The notes beneath the pieces were generated by a model. That model ran no database searches, was not told the DNA's origin, and worked only from the letters and a program-made list of their open reading frames with translations. Made by a program: the position numbers and the translations under genes. A stretch of DNA of 64,000 nt, taken from the NCBI GenBank assembly GCA_017306015.1, contig JAFKJK010000009.1, forward strand, positions 124,001 through 188,000. The letters run 5' to 3'. This stretch comes from Propionibacteriaceae bacterium. GTDB taxonomy: Bacteria > Actinomycetota > Actinomycetes > Propionibacteriales > Propionibacteriaceae. This document shows, piece after piece, positions 8,343 through 16,582 of this stretch. Each line of letters starts with the position of its first letter. Position 1 is the stretch's first letter.

Positions 8343-9332
8343 ATGAGCACGTCCAAGGGAACCGAACGGGTCCGCGCCCGGCAGATGCTGGAGATCGCGC
8401 GGCGCTACTACCTCGACGGAGAGTCGATGGTGTCGATCAGCAGCCAGCTCGGCGTCAGCCGGTTCAAGGTGGCCCGGCTGCTGAATGAGGCCCGCGAGAC
8501 CGGGCTGGTCACGATCACCCTGAACACCGGCGGTGCCGAGGACGCCGAGTTGTCGGCCCGGCTCGCAGAGCACTTCGGGCTGCGCGGCGCGCTGGTCGTG
8601 GAGGCCTTCGGCACCGTCGAGGAGGTGCGGCACACCGTGGGCGCCGCCGCCGGCCGGTATCTCGTCGGCACGCTGACCCCGGGCGAGACGCTGGGACTCA
8701 CCTGGGGCCGGACGCTGACCCACATGATCGAGAGCCTGGACTACCTCCCCGACTGTCAGGTGCTGCAGCTGACCGGGACGGTCGGATCCAACCTGCGGGA
8801 GAGCCCGATCGAGCTCGTCCGGCGCGCGTCGCTGATCGGCGGCCGGAACGCCCGCGCGCTGATGGCGCCGCTGTACATCGACAATCCGCAGGCCGCGCAG
8901 GCCCTGCGCGAACAGCCGGACATCAAGGAGGTTCTCGACCTGTTCGCGACCGTGACGACCGCCGTCGTCGCGGTCGGCAGCCTCCAGCCGAACCCGGACG
9001 GGGTCACGAACTCCCAGTTCCTGCCCCTACTGCCACCGGCCGTCCGGGAGCGGATGCTCAACAGCGGCGCGGTCGCCGAGGTCTGCGGGCTGCTGTTCCG
9101 TCCCGACGGCACCCCGGCCGACCCGCACCTCGCCGACCACGTGATGGCGATCCGCCCGGAGCAACTCCGGAAGATCCCGCGCGTGATCGGGCTGGCCTCG
9201 GACGCGAGCAAGGCGGAGGCGATCCTCGCGCTGTGGCGGGCCGACCTGATCTCCGAGCTCGTCGTGGACGCCGACCTCGCGGAGACCCTGCTGGCAGCGC
9301 CCACGATCACCCGGGACGGGACCATCGGATGA
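8343..9332 (+). CDS. SorC/DeoR-type sugar-responsive transcriptional regulator
   Basis: A 329-residue one-component regulator. The N-terminal helix-turn-helix is ARRYYLDGESMVSISSQLG followed by VSRFKVARLLNEARETGLV (about residues 14-52). The remaining 260 residues are a SorC-type sugar-phosphate-binding domain, with TPGETLGLTWGRTLTHMIESL and CQVLQLTGTVGSN, and later AEVCGLLFRPDGTPADPHL. Such domains sense phosphorylated sugars and alter DNA binding. I chose ATG 8343 because the 17 extra upstream residues are not regulator-like and would cover the promoter. Its stop overlaps the epimerase start (ATGA at 9329-9332), so the two are translationally coupled. It probably controls the divergent importer operon. 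Confidence 0.85.
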   Translation: MSTSKGTERVRARQMLEIARRYYLDGESMVSISSQLGVSRFKVARLLNEARETGLVTITLNTGGAEDAELSARLAEHFGLRGALVVEAFGTVEEVRHTVGAAAGRYLVGTLTPGETLGLTWGRTLTHMIESLDYLPDCQVLQLTGTVGSNLRESPIELVRRASLIGGRNARALMAPLYIDNPQAAQALREQPDIKEVLDLFATVTTAVVAVGSLQPNPDGVTNSQFLPLLPPAVRERMLNSGAVAEVCGLLFRPDGTPADPHLADHVMAIRPEQLRKIPRVIGLASDASKAEAILALWRADLISELVVDADLAETLLAAPTITRDGTIG

Positions 9333-9988
9333 GGATCGCCGGCTCGCTGTGGTCAGTGCCCGCCGAACAGCAGGGCGACCAGCTGAGCCGAGTGGCCGAA
9401 GCGGGCCTCGGCGTCGTCCACTGGGACGCGTCGGACGGCACTTTCGCCACGGCCGGAGGCTTCACGTCCGGCTCCGCGCAGCGGCTGCTCGAGCGGGCCC
9501 CCGGCGTCACGTCCGAGGCGCACCTGATGATGCACAACCCGTTCCGGGAGATCCCGGCGTGGGCCGAGTTCTGCACGACGATCGTCGTGCCCTGCGAGGT
9601 CGAGGGCGCCGCCAGGGCACTCGACCGGGTCGAGGCTCTCGGCGTCCGGGCGGGCGTGGCCGTCTCCCTGCCGACGCCGCTCGATCGCGTCCCCGCCGAC
9701 CTGCCCGTCCTGCTGATGGCCATCCCTCCTGGCGAGGCCGGGTCGCCGTTCGACCCCGCGGTGGTCGAGCGCGTGGACGCCCTGCGTCAACGGGGACGCA
9801 ACCCGCTCATCGGTGTGGACGGCGGCATCGGCACGGACGAATTCGGCGTCCTCGCCGCCGCCGGGGCGAACTGGATCGTCAGCGGCACCAGCCTGTTCGG
9901 CGCGCCAGACCCGGGAGCGTGGTTACGCCGGTGCGTTCGCACGTTCAGCCCGCCGTCCCGCCAGCCGGATGGCCACGCACCGCGTTGA
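9329..9988 (+). CDS. Ribulose-phosphate 3-epimerase family protein
   Basis: A 219-residue TIM-barrel enzyme of the RPE family, which epimerises ketose phosphates at C3 (ribulose-5-P to xylulose-5-P, or allulose-6-P to fructose-6-P in AlsE-type members). Visible features: the opening IAGSLWSVPAEQQGDQLSRV (canonical members have a Ser in SI/PS), GLGVVHWDASDGTF in the place of the usual H.D.MDG.F metal motif, SEAHLMMHNPF as the second metal region, and NPLIGVDGGIGTDEFGVLAAAGANWIVSGTSLFG for the late Asp and phosphate-binding Gly-Ser-Leu-Phe. It starts inside the regulator stop (ATGA). With the FGGY kinase and SIS isomerase it completes an importer-kinase-isomerase-epimerase set. Which epimer it acts on is not decided by sequence. 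Confidence 0.72.
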   Translation: MRIAGSLWSVPAEQQGDQLSRVAEAGLGVVHWDASDGTFATAGGFTSGSAQRLLERAPGVTSEAHLMMHNPFREIPAWAEFCTTIVVPCEVEGAARALDRVEALGVRAGVAVSLPTPLDRVPADLPVLLMAIPPGEAGSPFDPAVVERVDALRQRGRNPLIGVDGGIGTDEFGVLAAAGANWIVSGTSLFGAPDPGAWLRRCVRTFSPPSRQPDGHAPR

Positions 9989-10054
9989 CGTCAGGAGCCA
10001 CCAGTCTCGGCGCTCGAGGCCTCTCCAGACCCCACCCGCCGGTTCAGGCTGGCG

Positions 10055-10159
10055 TGAACGAAAGTACCTGTCCCCGACGGTTCAGGCTGGCGTGCCCCTG
10101 AACCGAAGTACCTGTCCCCGACGGTTCACTGAACCGAAGTACCTGTCCCCGACGGTTCA
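10055..10159. repeat. Three copies of the 30-bp TGAACC...GGTTCA palindromic repeat
   Basis: Copies at 10055-10084, 10099-10128 and 10130-10159, all in the TGAACCGAAGTACCTG / TCCCCGACGGTTCA orientation; the last two are almost abutting. Each unit has short inverted ends (TGAACC/GGTTCA) around an asymmetric core containing GTACCTGTCCCC. They lie between the epimerase and the SdpI-like gene. Confidence 0.9.
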
Positions 10160-10197
10160 CTCGAAGAGGGGCACCCGCTCGTGACTAGGATTCGGCT

Positions 10198-10596
10198 GTG
10201 GCCGGAGGCTCGGGAGACCTTGCGGCGGTGGTCGCCGCTGCGGTCGTCCTCGTGCTGATGGGGGCGGCGCTGGTCGTGCTGGGCAGGCTCGGCCGCTCTG
10301 GTCGGCTGAAGCGGAACGCGTTCGCCGGCGTCCGGACCAGAGCAACCATGAGTTCGGATGAGGCGTGGGACGCCGCGCAGCGCGCTTCGGCCGGCTACAC
10401 CATCGTGGCCGGTTGGGGTGCGGCGGTCGGCGGAGTCGCGTTGGCTGTCGTCGTTCTTCTCGGTGGAGGCCCGGACGCGCTGCCCCGTGCCGTGCTGGCG
10501 ACGACGCTCGTCACTTCGGCCTGGGCGGCCGGCTGGGCGATCGCGGGCGGCGTTGCCGGGCAGCGTGCGGCCCGCGAGCTCACCCGGACGAGCTAG
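10198..10596 (+). CDS. SdpI/YhfL-family small membrane protein
   Basis: A 132-residue protein with three hydrophobic segments: LAAVVAAAVVLVLMGAALVVL near the start, then YTIVAGWGAAVGGVALAVVV and VLATTLVTSAWAAGWAIAGG. Between the first and second lies RLGRSGRLKRNAFAGVRT followed by MSSDEAWDAAQRASAG, which matches the SdpI pattern (N..fGvRT..t..se.aW...hr.ag). SdpI of Bacillus confers immunity to the SdpC toxin, but most actinobacterial relatives are uncharacterised and no toxin gene is visible nearby. Translation starts at GTG 10198, just after a repeat cluster, so it probably has its own promoter. Confidence 0.7.
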   Translation: MAGGSGDLAAVVAAAVVLVLMGAALVVLGRLGRSGRLKRNAFAGVRTRATMSSDEAWDAAQRASAGYTIVAGWGAAVGGVALAVVVLLGGGPDALPRAVLATTLVTSAWAAGWAIAGGVAGQRAARELTRTS

Positions 10597-10697
10597 TCCG
10601 GCGTCCGGGCGAGTTCACTGCGTCGGCCACGTCAGCGTCCCGATCCGAACCGCGCCCAAGCCTCCAGCTCAGTCCGCAACCCGACGCCCGGCGACGC

Positions 10698-10856
10698 TCA
10701 CTCCCTGGCTCGCCGCCGGTCGGCCGCTGCCACGAGTCCCAGAGCCTGGTGCAGCAACTCGGCCTCGTGCCAGATCGGCAGCCGGAGCATCGAGCGGTGC
10801 CCGTCGTACGGGGAGAAGCTGGACGCCCGGCGAGCGAGGCTCCATGTCGGCAACAC
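10698..10856 (-). CDS. Possible 52-residue ORF in the gap between SdpI-like and M50 genes
   Basis: The 310-base gap 10597-10906 has no obvious gene. On the minus strand one frame from GTG 10856 reads a fairly natural sequence including SMLRLPIWHEAELLHQAL and GLVAAADRRRARE. I see no ribosome binding site and no family. It may be a real small gene, the remnant of one, or chance in G+C-rich DNA. Confidence 0.18.
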   Translation of the reverse strand: MLPTWSLARRASSFSPYDGHRSMLRLPIWHEAELLHQALGLVAAADRRRARE

Positions 10857-10906
10857 GCTCGTCCGACCCGAGGTCGATGCTCCCTGGCCGACCCTAGGCT
10901 GCGGGT

Positions 10907-11707
10907 GTGAGTGGTCTCGAGTCCCGCCCGAGTCCCGCCGATCGGCGGCCCGGGTGGGTGTTCTACGCCCTGCTGGCCGGCTTCGCCGCGTCCTGCGTGG
11001 CCGGCTTCCTGCTGCCGGTGACCGCCGCCGACCTGGCCCAGCCGCCGGTCGCCGTCCGGGCGGCCGCGCTCGGCATCGTGATCCTGGGCACGCTCGTAGC
11101 CGTCTCGCTGCACGAGTGGGCGCACGCGGCCGTCGCCTACCGCGGCGGTGACACCTCGGTTGCCGGCAAGGGCTACCTGACCCTGGACTTCCGGCGCTAC
11201 TCCGACCCCCTGTTGTCGATCGGCATGCCGGTCCTGTTCCTCCTCCTGGGTGCCCTGCCGCTGCCGGGCGGAGCGGTGTGGATCAACCAGGGCGCGCTGC
11301 GCTCGCGGTGGTGGCGGACGGCGGTGTCGCTGGCGGGATCGGCGATGAACCTCCTTGTCGGACTGCTCGCGGCCCTGGTGGTGGGCAGCGGCGTCCTCGG
11401 CCGGGAGCATCCCGTGCTGACCGGTGCGCTGGCCTACCTCGCGCTGATCATGTTCGGGGTCGCGATCCTCAACCTGCTGCCCATTCCCGGGCTCGACGGC
11501 TACGGCGCACTGGAGCCGCACCTGCCGCGCGGCGTCCAGCGGGCGCTCGGTTCGCTACGGCCGTTCGGCCTGTGGATCATCCTCGGCCTGATGCTGCTCG
11601 GGTTCTTCGGGTTCATCTGGACGGCGGCCAGCTTCCTGACCCAACTGCTCGGCGTCGACCCGCGCTGGATCGGGGTCGGGGCGGTTCTGGCCAGCGTCCG
11701 CGGCTGA
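10907..11707 (+). CDS. Site-2-protease-like (M50) membrane metalloprotease
   Basis: A 266-residue membrane protein with about six hydrophobic segments. The zinc-binding HExxH motif appears as VAVSLHEWAHAAVAY (about residues 63-77), and the second motif as LNLLPIPGLDGYGAL (about residues 189-203), matching the NxxPxPxxDG pattern of the M50 family. Relatives cut membrane proteins inside the bilayer, often anti-sigma factors or signal peptides; the substrate here is unknown. It starts at GTG 10907. Its 3' end overlaps the antisense 3' end of the TRIC-like gene by 153 bases, which is unusually long for convergent genes. Confidence 0.8.
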   Translation: MSGLESRPSPADRRPGWVFYALLAGFAASCVAGFLLPVTAADLAQPPVAVRAAALGIVILGTLVAVSLHEWAHAAVAYRGGDTSVAGKGYLTLDFRRYSDPLLSIGMPVLFLLLGALPLPGGAVWINQGALRSRWWRTAVSLAGSAMNLLVGLLAALVVGSGVLGREHPVLTGALAYLALIMFGVAILNLLPIPGLDGYGALEPHLPRGVQRALGSLRPFGLWIILGLMLLGFFGFIWTAASFLTQLLGVDPRWIGVGAVLASVRG

Positions 11708-12394
11708 GGTGCGCCTGCGCCTCGGACGCCAGCGGGGACGCGGCAGCATCGCGAACGCCCGCTTGGGCGACCATGAGTACGACGACGGCAGCCGCCACTC
11801 CAGCCGACGCGCCAGCAGGGTGACCAGCATGCCGATCGAGATCGCGGCCAGCGTCGCCACCGGGCCGCCGGCCAGCGGCTGGAGCACGACCAGCGCGACC
11901 GCCGCCAGGATCGCCGAGGTCGCGTACAAGGTGTTGCCGCCGAACACGGACGGCGTCTTGCGCAGCACGATGTCGCGGAGCATGCCACCGCCGACGGCGG
12001 TGATCGTCCCCATCATCACCGCCGGCAGCCAGCCGAGCCCTGCGGTGAGCGCCTTCGATGCGCCGGCGGCCGCCCAGCAGCCGAGCGCGAGCGCGTCCAG
12101 GTAGGGGAAGCTGAGGTCCCACAGGCGCTTGCTGACCGGGACGAAGAAGGCCACCGCCGTCCCCACGATCGCCACCAGCAGGTAGTACGGATCGGTCAGC
12201 GCCACCGGCGGGCCGACCTGCAGCAGCACGTCGCGGATCATCCCGCCGCCCAGCCCGGACATGATCGCCAACGTGAGGAAACCGACCGGATCGAACCTCT
12301 TCGCCCGGGCGATCAGCCCGCCGAGGATCGCGTTGGCCAGCACCCCGGTCAGGTCGACGACCCGGACGAACAACTCGATCGGTTCAGGAGTCAT
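11555..12394 (-). CDS. TRIC/UPF0126-family membrane protein with long C-terminal tail
   Basis: A 279-residue protein whose first about 205 residues show the duplicated three-helix layout of the UPF0126 (TRIC-type cation channel) family. The two Gly-rich signature repeats are LTLAIMSGLGGGMIRDVLLQ (residues 41-60) and VMMGTITAVGGGMLRDIVLR (about 126-145). The last about 75 residues are hydrophilic and Arg/Pro/Glu-rich with no family similarity that I recognise. The last 50 of these codons lie opposite the end of the M50 gene, so the ancestral stop may have been lost. Prokaryotic TRIC proteins are probably potassium-permeable; the role here is inferred. Confidence 0.78.
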   Translation of the reverse strand: MTPEPIELFVRVVDLTGVLANAILGGLIARAKRFDPVGFLTLAIMSGLGGGMIRDVLLQVGPPVALTDPYYLLVAIVGTAVAFFVPVSKRLWDLSFPYLDALALGCWAAAGASKALTAGLGWLPAVMMGTITAVGGGMLRDIVLRKTPSVFGGNTLYATSAILAAVALVVLQPLAGGPVATLAAISIGMLVTLLARRLEWRLPSSYSWSPKRAFAMLPRPRWRPRRRRTSAADAGQNRPDPDPARVDAEQLGQEAGRRPDEPEEPEQHQAEDDPQAERP

Positions 12395-12520
12395 GGTGGG
12401 ACAAGCCTGCCCGATCCGCCGCCGGTGTCACCCCTGACCGGGCGGCGGTGGAAGCCGGAGCCTCCGTCCGTCCGACCGCAGTAGGCCCCGCGCACCCAGC
12501 CGGCAACCCCCGAGACCCGC

Positions 12521-14215
12521 TCAGCCGCAGACCGCGCCGTGGGCGGCTGAGCCGACCAGCTTGACGTACTTGGCCAGGACGCCGCTGGTGTACCTCGGCG
12601 GCGGCGGGGCCCAGCCCTCGGCGCGCCCGGCCAGTTCGGCCTCGTCCACCAGCACGTCCAGCCGGCCGTTGGCGACGTCGAGGCGGATCAGGTCACCGTC
12701 GCGGACGAACGCGATCGGGCCACCGTCCACGGCCTCCGGCGCGATGTGGCCGACGCACAGCCCGGTGGTGCCGCCGGAGAACCGTCCGTCGGTGACCAGC
12801 AGGACGTCCTTGCCCAGCCCGGCGCCCTTGATCGCACCGGTGATCGCCAGCATCTCCCGCATCCCCGGCCCGCCCTTGGGGCCCTCGTAGCGGATCACCA
12901 CCACGTCGCCGGAGTGGATCCCACCGGCCTCGAGCGCGTCCATCGCGGCCCGCTCGCCGTCGAAGACACGGGCCGTGCCCTGGAAGACGGTCTCGTCGAA
13001 GCCGGCGGACTTCACCACCGCGCCGTCGGGAGCCAGCGACCCGGTGAGGATCGTGATCCCCCCGCTGGCATGGATCGGACGGGTGAAGTCGTGGAGGACC
13101 GTGCCGTCCAGGGACGCGGGGGCCAGCTCCTCGAGGTTCTCGGCCATGCTGCGCCCGGTCACCGTCAGGCAGTCCCCGTCGACCAGCCCGGCGTCCAGGA
13201 GTGCCTTCATCACGACCGGGATGCCGCCGACCCGGTCGACATCGGTCATCACGTACCGGCCGAACGGCTTGAGGTCGGCCAGGTGCGGCACCCGGGCGCC
13301 GATCCGGCGGAAGTCGTCCAGGCTCAGCTCGACGCCGGCCTCGCGGGCGATGGCCAGCAGGTGCAGGACGCCGTTGGTCGAACCGCCGAGCGCCATCACC
13401 AGCGTGATCGCGTTCTCGAACGCGGGCCTGGTCATGATCTGGCGCGCGGTGATGCCCTGCCTCAGCAGGTTCACCACGGCCTCGCCGGAGCGGTGGGCGA
13501 ACACGTCGCGGCGCCGGTCCACGGCCGGCGGCGCGGCCGAGCCCGGCAGCGACATGCCGAGAGCCTCGGCCACCGAGGCCATCGTGTTGGCGGTGTACAT
13601 GCCGCCGCACGCGCCTTCGCCTGGGCAGATCGCACGCTCGATTCGGTCGACCTCTTCGCGGCTGATCCTCCCCGCGAGGCAGGCTCCGACGGCCTCGAAC
13701 GCGTCGATGATCGTGACGTCGCGTCCGTCCACCTGGCCGGGCATCGTGGACCCGGCGTAGAGGAACACGGCCGCGAGGTCGAGCCGGGCGGCGGCCATCA
13801 GCATGCCGGGCAGCGACTTGTCGCAGCCGGCCAGCAGCACCGAGCCGTCCAGTCGTTCGGCCATCATCACCGTCTCCACCGAGTCGGCGATCACCTCGCG
13901 GGAGACCAGCGAGAAGTGCATGCCCTCGTGGCCCATCGAGATGCCGTCCGACACCGAGATCGTGCCGAACTCCAGCGGGAAGCCGCCGGCCGCGTGGACG
14001 CCCGACTTCGCGGCCTTGGCCAGCCGGTCCAGCGACAGGTTGCACGGGGTGATCTCGTTCCACGAGGACGCGATCCCGATCTGCGGCTTGGCGAAATCCT
14101 CGTCCCCCAGGCCGACCGCGCGGAGCATGCCCCGGGCGGCGGCCCGTTCCAGTCCGTCGGTGACATCGCGGGAGCGCGGCTTGAGGTCCGGGGTGGTCGT
14201 GGTCTCGGTGGTCAT
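12521..14215 (-). CDS. ilvD: Dihydroxy-acid dehydratase
   Basis: A 564-residue enzyme that dehydrates 2,3-dihydroxyisovalerate and 2,3-dihydroxy-3-methylvalerate to the keto acids of valine and isoleucine synthesis, using an Fe-S cluster and magnesium. Family motifs are clear: [19 protein letters not shown] (about 52-70), the cluster Cys in [34 protein letters not shown] (about 195-214) with the second Cys, [16 protein letters not shown], and the C-terminal [18 protein letters not shown]. Length is typical. The start at 14215 gives a short Thr-rich tail followed by the conserved [20 protein letters not shown]. No ilv or leu genes flank it. It is monocistronic and unrelated in function to its neighbours. 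Confidence 0.93.
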   Translation of the reverse strand: MTTETTTTPDLKPRSRDVTDGLERAAARGMLRAVGLGDEDFAKPQIGIASSWNEITPCNLSLDRLAKAAKSGVHAAGGFPLEFGTISVSDGISMGHEGMHFSLVSREVIADSVETVMMAERLDGSVLLAGCDKSLPGMLMAAARLDLAAVFLYAGSTMPGQVDGRDVTIIDAFEAVGACLAGRISREEVDRIERAICPGEGACGGMYTANTMASVAEALGMSLPGSAAPPAVDRRRDVFAHRSGEAVVNLLRQGITARQIMTRPAFENAITLVMALGGSTNGVLHLLAIAREAGVELSLDDFRRIGARVPHLADLKPFGRYVMTDVDRVGGIPVVMKALLDAGLVDGDCLTVTGRSMAENLEELAPASLDGTVLHDFTRPIHASGGITILTGSLAPDGAVVKSAGFDETVFQGTARVFDGERAAMDALEAGGIHSGDVVVIRYEGPKGGPGMREMLAITGAIKGAGLGKDVLLVTDGRFSGGTTGLCVGHIAPEAVDGGPIAFVRDGDLIRLDVANGRLDVLVDEAELAGRAEGWAPPPPRYTSGVLAKYVKLVGSAAHGAVCG

Positions 14216-14573
14216 GACCGGAGCCTAGGCTCGGCGCGACGGGTTCCCATAGGTCGTCGGCGGGGGCAATTCCGCCCCGGTGCAGCGTGGCGCCGTGACC
14301 GTGGCCAGGCGGACGGAACTCGCCCGCCACGCCCGGCTGCTCGCCGAACCGACAGCAATGAACGTGCACGGGCGCCGGCATCGGCGGCCCCGGACCTCAG
14401 CCGAGCGCGGCGGCGGTCGCCTGCTCCTGCAGCGTCCTGGCGACCGCGGCGTCGAGCTCGCCGGTGAAGGTGCTGCCGACGGGGCTCCGGGTGACGACGG
14501 TGACGAAGTGCCCCTGTCGGAGCCGCCGGAGGGAACCTAAGCTGACGGCAGACGGGTTGGGCGAAGGACGGCG
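14216..14573. other. 358-base gap between divergent ilvD and the kinase/regulator fusion
   Basis: The genes on either side point away from each other, so promoters for both should be here. I found no repeat copy, tRNA or clear palindrome. Open frames across the region have no recognisable protein features. Confidence 0.4.
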
Positions 14574-16346
14574 ATGACGCAGGTGGAAGCCCGGGAGCGG
14601 GCATCGGTCGACGACGCGCTCGCCGCCGTGGCCAATGACCTGGCCGGGGAATTCCGGCTGCAGCCGCTGCTCGAGCGGATCCTGCGCAGCGCGGTCGAGT
14701 TGCTGGGCTGCTCCAGCGGATCGCTGTGCCTGATCGATGCTGCCAGCCACACCTATCGCAAGGAGATCGACCTCGACGAGGGCTGCCAGACCGGGATGGT
14801 GTTCCCGCTCACCGAGGGCTGCACCGGTGCCGTGGCCCGAGCCGGACGGACGGTCATCTTCGACCGGTACGCGCGGATCGGGAAGGGCCACATCCGTCCC
14901 GACGAGCCCCGTTATCTGCGCGCGGTGATCGGCGTCCCGATCCTGCTGCGGACGAACCTCCTCGGCTCGTTGATCGTGTTCGCCGCCACCGACGACCGTC
15001 GCTTCGGCGAAGCGGACGCCGAGTTGCTGCAACGCTTCGCCACCCACGCCGCCATCGCCATCGCCAATTCGCGGCTGCACCAGGAGGCGTCCGAGCGCGC
15101 CAAGACCGCTGCGGTCGCGGCCGAGCGGGAGCGGGCGATGCTCGAGGTGCACGACAGCATCGGGCGTGGGCTGGCCGCGGTCGCCCTGCGGATAGCGGAC
15201 GCACACGCGGCCGCCAGCAGGGGGGAGGATCCGCTGCCGGCGCTCACCGCGGCACAGCTGGCCGCCCAGGAGACCATGAACGAGGGCCGCCGGGCGGTCT
15301 GGGGGCTGGGTCCCGCCGGGCAGTCCGGCCGTCCGATCGAGGAAAGCATCGGACTTGAAGCAGAGTGGGTGCAGGCGATCTCGGACCTCGCCCCGACGTT
15401 CCGTGTGTTCGGCGACCCGCAGCCCCTGTCCCGCAACGTGGGGGCGCAGGCGCTGCGGATCGTCCAGGAGTCGTTGGCCAACGTGGTCCAGCACGCCGGC
15501 GCGTCGATGGCGCGGGTCGGCCTGGTCTACGGCTCGGACGGGCTCGCGCTGATCATCGAGGACGACGGGTGCGGCTTCGACCCGGAGGCGGTCGCCGGCA
15601 CCGGGGTCGGCCTGACCGGCCTGGTCGCGCGCGCCGCGCAGGTGGGTGGCCGGGTGCGGATCGACTCGACGCCGGGCTGGGGGACGCGGATCCGCGCCGA
15701 CCTGCCCTACCGGGAGGCGCTGAACGACAACTCGGGAACGCCGCGGCTGCGGGTCGTGGTGGTCCACCCCTTGCTGGCGATGCGGACGGGGCTGGTCCGG
15801 CTGCTCGACGACGCCGAGCCCGGCGTCCAGGTCGTCGCGGAGGTCTCGGACGCGGGCCAGGCGGTGGAGGCCGTCCGGCTGCTGCGGCCCGACGTCGTGC
15901 TGGCCAGCACCCGGATCCCCGGCGTGATCGGTCCGACGCTGCTGGCCGAGGTGCGGGAGGCGTCGGCGACCGCCGGGGTCGTCGGCCTGATCGACCCGGG
16001 CACCGGGGAGGCGGAGTTGCGCGAGTGGGCCGCGGCCGGCGTCCGCGGTTTCGTCCAGGCGGACGTGGACGCGAACACGCTCGGCCGGGTCGTCGTCGGC
16101 GTCGCCCGCGGTGACGTCCTGGTCTTCGGCGACGTGCTCGCGCAACTGGGTGGGCTGCCCGCCGTCGACGCCGACCGGCTCACCGCACGCGAGCTCGAGG
16201 TCCGCCAGCTGATCGACCTGGGCCTGGCCGACAAGCAGATCGCCGCCCGGCTGGGGATCTCGGCGAAGACCGTGGAGAAGCACGTCAGTGCGATCCTGCG
16301 CAAGGTCGGCGTCCGCTCGCGGACGGAGCTTCTCGCCCGCGTCTGA
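14574..16346 (+). CDS. Single-polypeptide GAF histidine kinase fused to a NarL-type output regulator with degenerate receiver
   Basis: This 590-residue protein joins a whole two-component pathway. Order: GAF domain (about 25-180, LIDAASHTYRKEIDL...LLQRFATHAAIAIANSRLHQ); HisKA_3 dimerisation segment with His193 in LEVHDSIGRGLAAVALRIAD; HATPase_c with N-box IVQESLANVVQHAGAS and G-boxes EDDGCGFDPE and GTGVGLTGL; a receiver-like domain from about 390; and a LuxR helix-turn-helix at the C-terminus (LTARELEVRQLIDLGLADKQ, ISAKTVEKHVSAILRKVGV). In the receiver, the expected phospho-Asp position is Ser445 (VLASTRIPG), the N-terminal acidic pair is VH, and the conserved Lys is Ala (GFVQAD). So the receiver cannot work by normal Asp phosphorylation. 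No separate partner gene lies nearby. The stop TGA is the first triplet of a repeat copy. Confidence 0.85.
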   Translation: MTQVEARERASVDDALAAVANDLAGEFRLQPLLERILRSAVELLGCSSGSLCLIDAASHTYRKEIDLDEGCQTGMVFPLTEGCTGAVARAGRTVIFDRYARIGKGHIRPDEPRYLRAVIGVPILLRTNLLGSLIVFAATDDRRFGEADAELLQRFATHAAIAIANSRLHQEASERAKTAAVAAERERAMLEVHDSIGRGLAAVALRIADAHAAASRGEDPLPALTAAQLAAQETMNEGRRAVWGLGPAGQSGRPIEESIGLEAEWVQAISDLAPTFRVFGDPQPLSRNVGAQALRIVQESLANVVQHAGASMARVGLVYGSDGLALIIEDDGCGFDPEAVAGTGVGLTGLVARAAQVGGRVRIDSTPGWGTRIRADLPYREALNDNSGTPRLRVVVVHPLLAMRTGLVRLLDDAEPGVQVVAEVSDAGQAVEAVRLLRPDVVLASTRIPGVIGPTLLAEVREASATAGVVGLIDPGTGEAELREWAAAGVRGFVQADVDANTLGRVVVGVARGDVLVFGDVLAQLGGLPAVDADRLTARELEVRQLIDLGLADKQIAARLGISAKTVEKHVSAILRKVGVRSRTELLARV

Positions 16347-16451
16347 ACAGTCGGGGACAGGTACTTCGGTTCAGGCTGAACCGAAGTCTGAACGGCCGGG
16401 GACAGGTACTTCGGTTCAGGCTGAACCGAAGTACCTGTCCCCGGCCGTTCA
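16344..16451. repeat. Three copies of the 30-bp repeat plus a half copy, starting at a stop codon
   Basis: Copies at 16344-16373 and 16389-16418 (GGGGACAGGTAC orientation) and 16422-16451 (opposite orientation), with an extra TGAACCGAAG half unit at 16377-16386. The first TGA of the cluster is the stop codon of the kinase/regulator fusion gene. Facing copies can pair into a larger hairpin and may act as a transcript end. Confidence 0.9.
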
Positions 16452-16582
16452 TGTCCCTCGCTGTTCATGCGCCAGCCCCCAGCAACGTCCCCCATGCCGG
16501 GTGGGGGGAAGACCCCATACCGGGACGGCGGAGGCGGACCTAGCGTGGACGGCAGACCACTCATCGTCGAGAGGAGCCAGCG

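Noticed and set aside
10580..11521. A 313-codon minus-strand frame over the M50 gene
   Set aside because: No family features, and the M50 gene on the other strand has HExxH and the NxxPxPxxDG motif with membrane segments.
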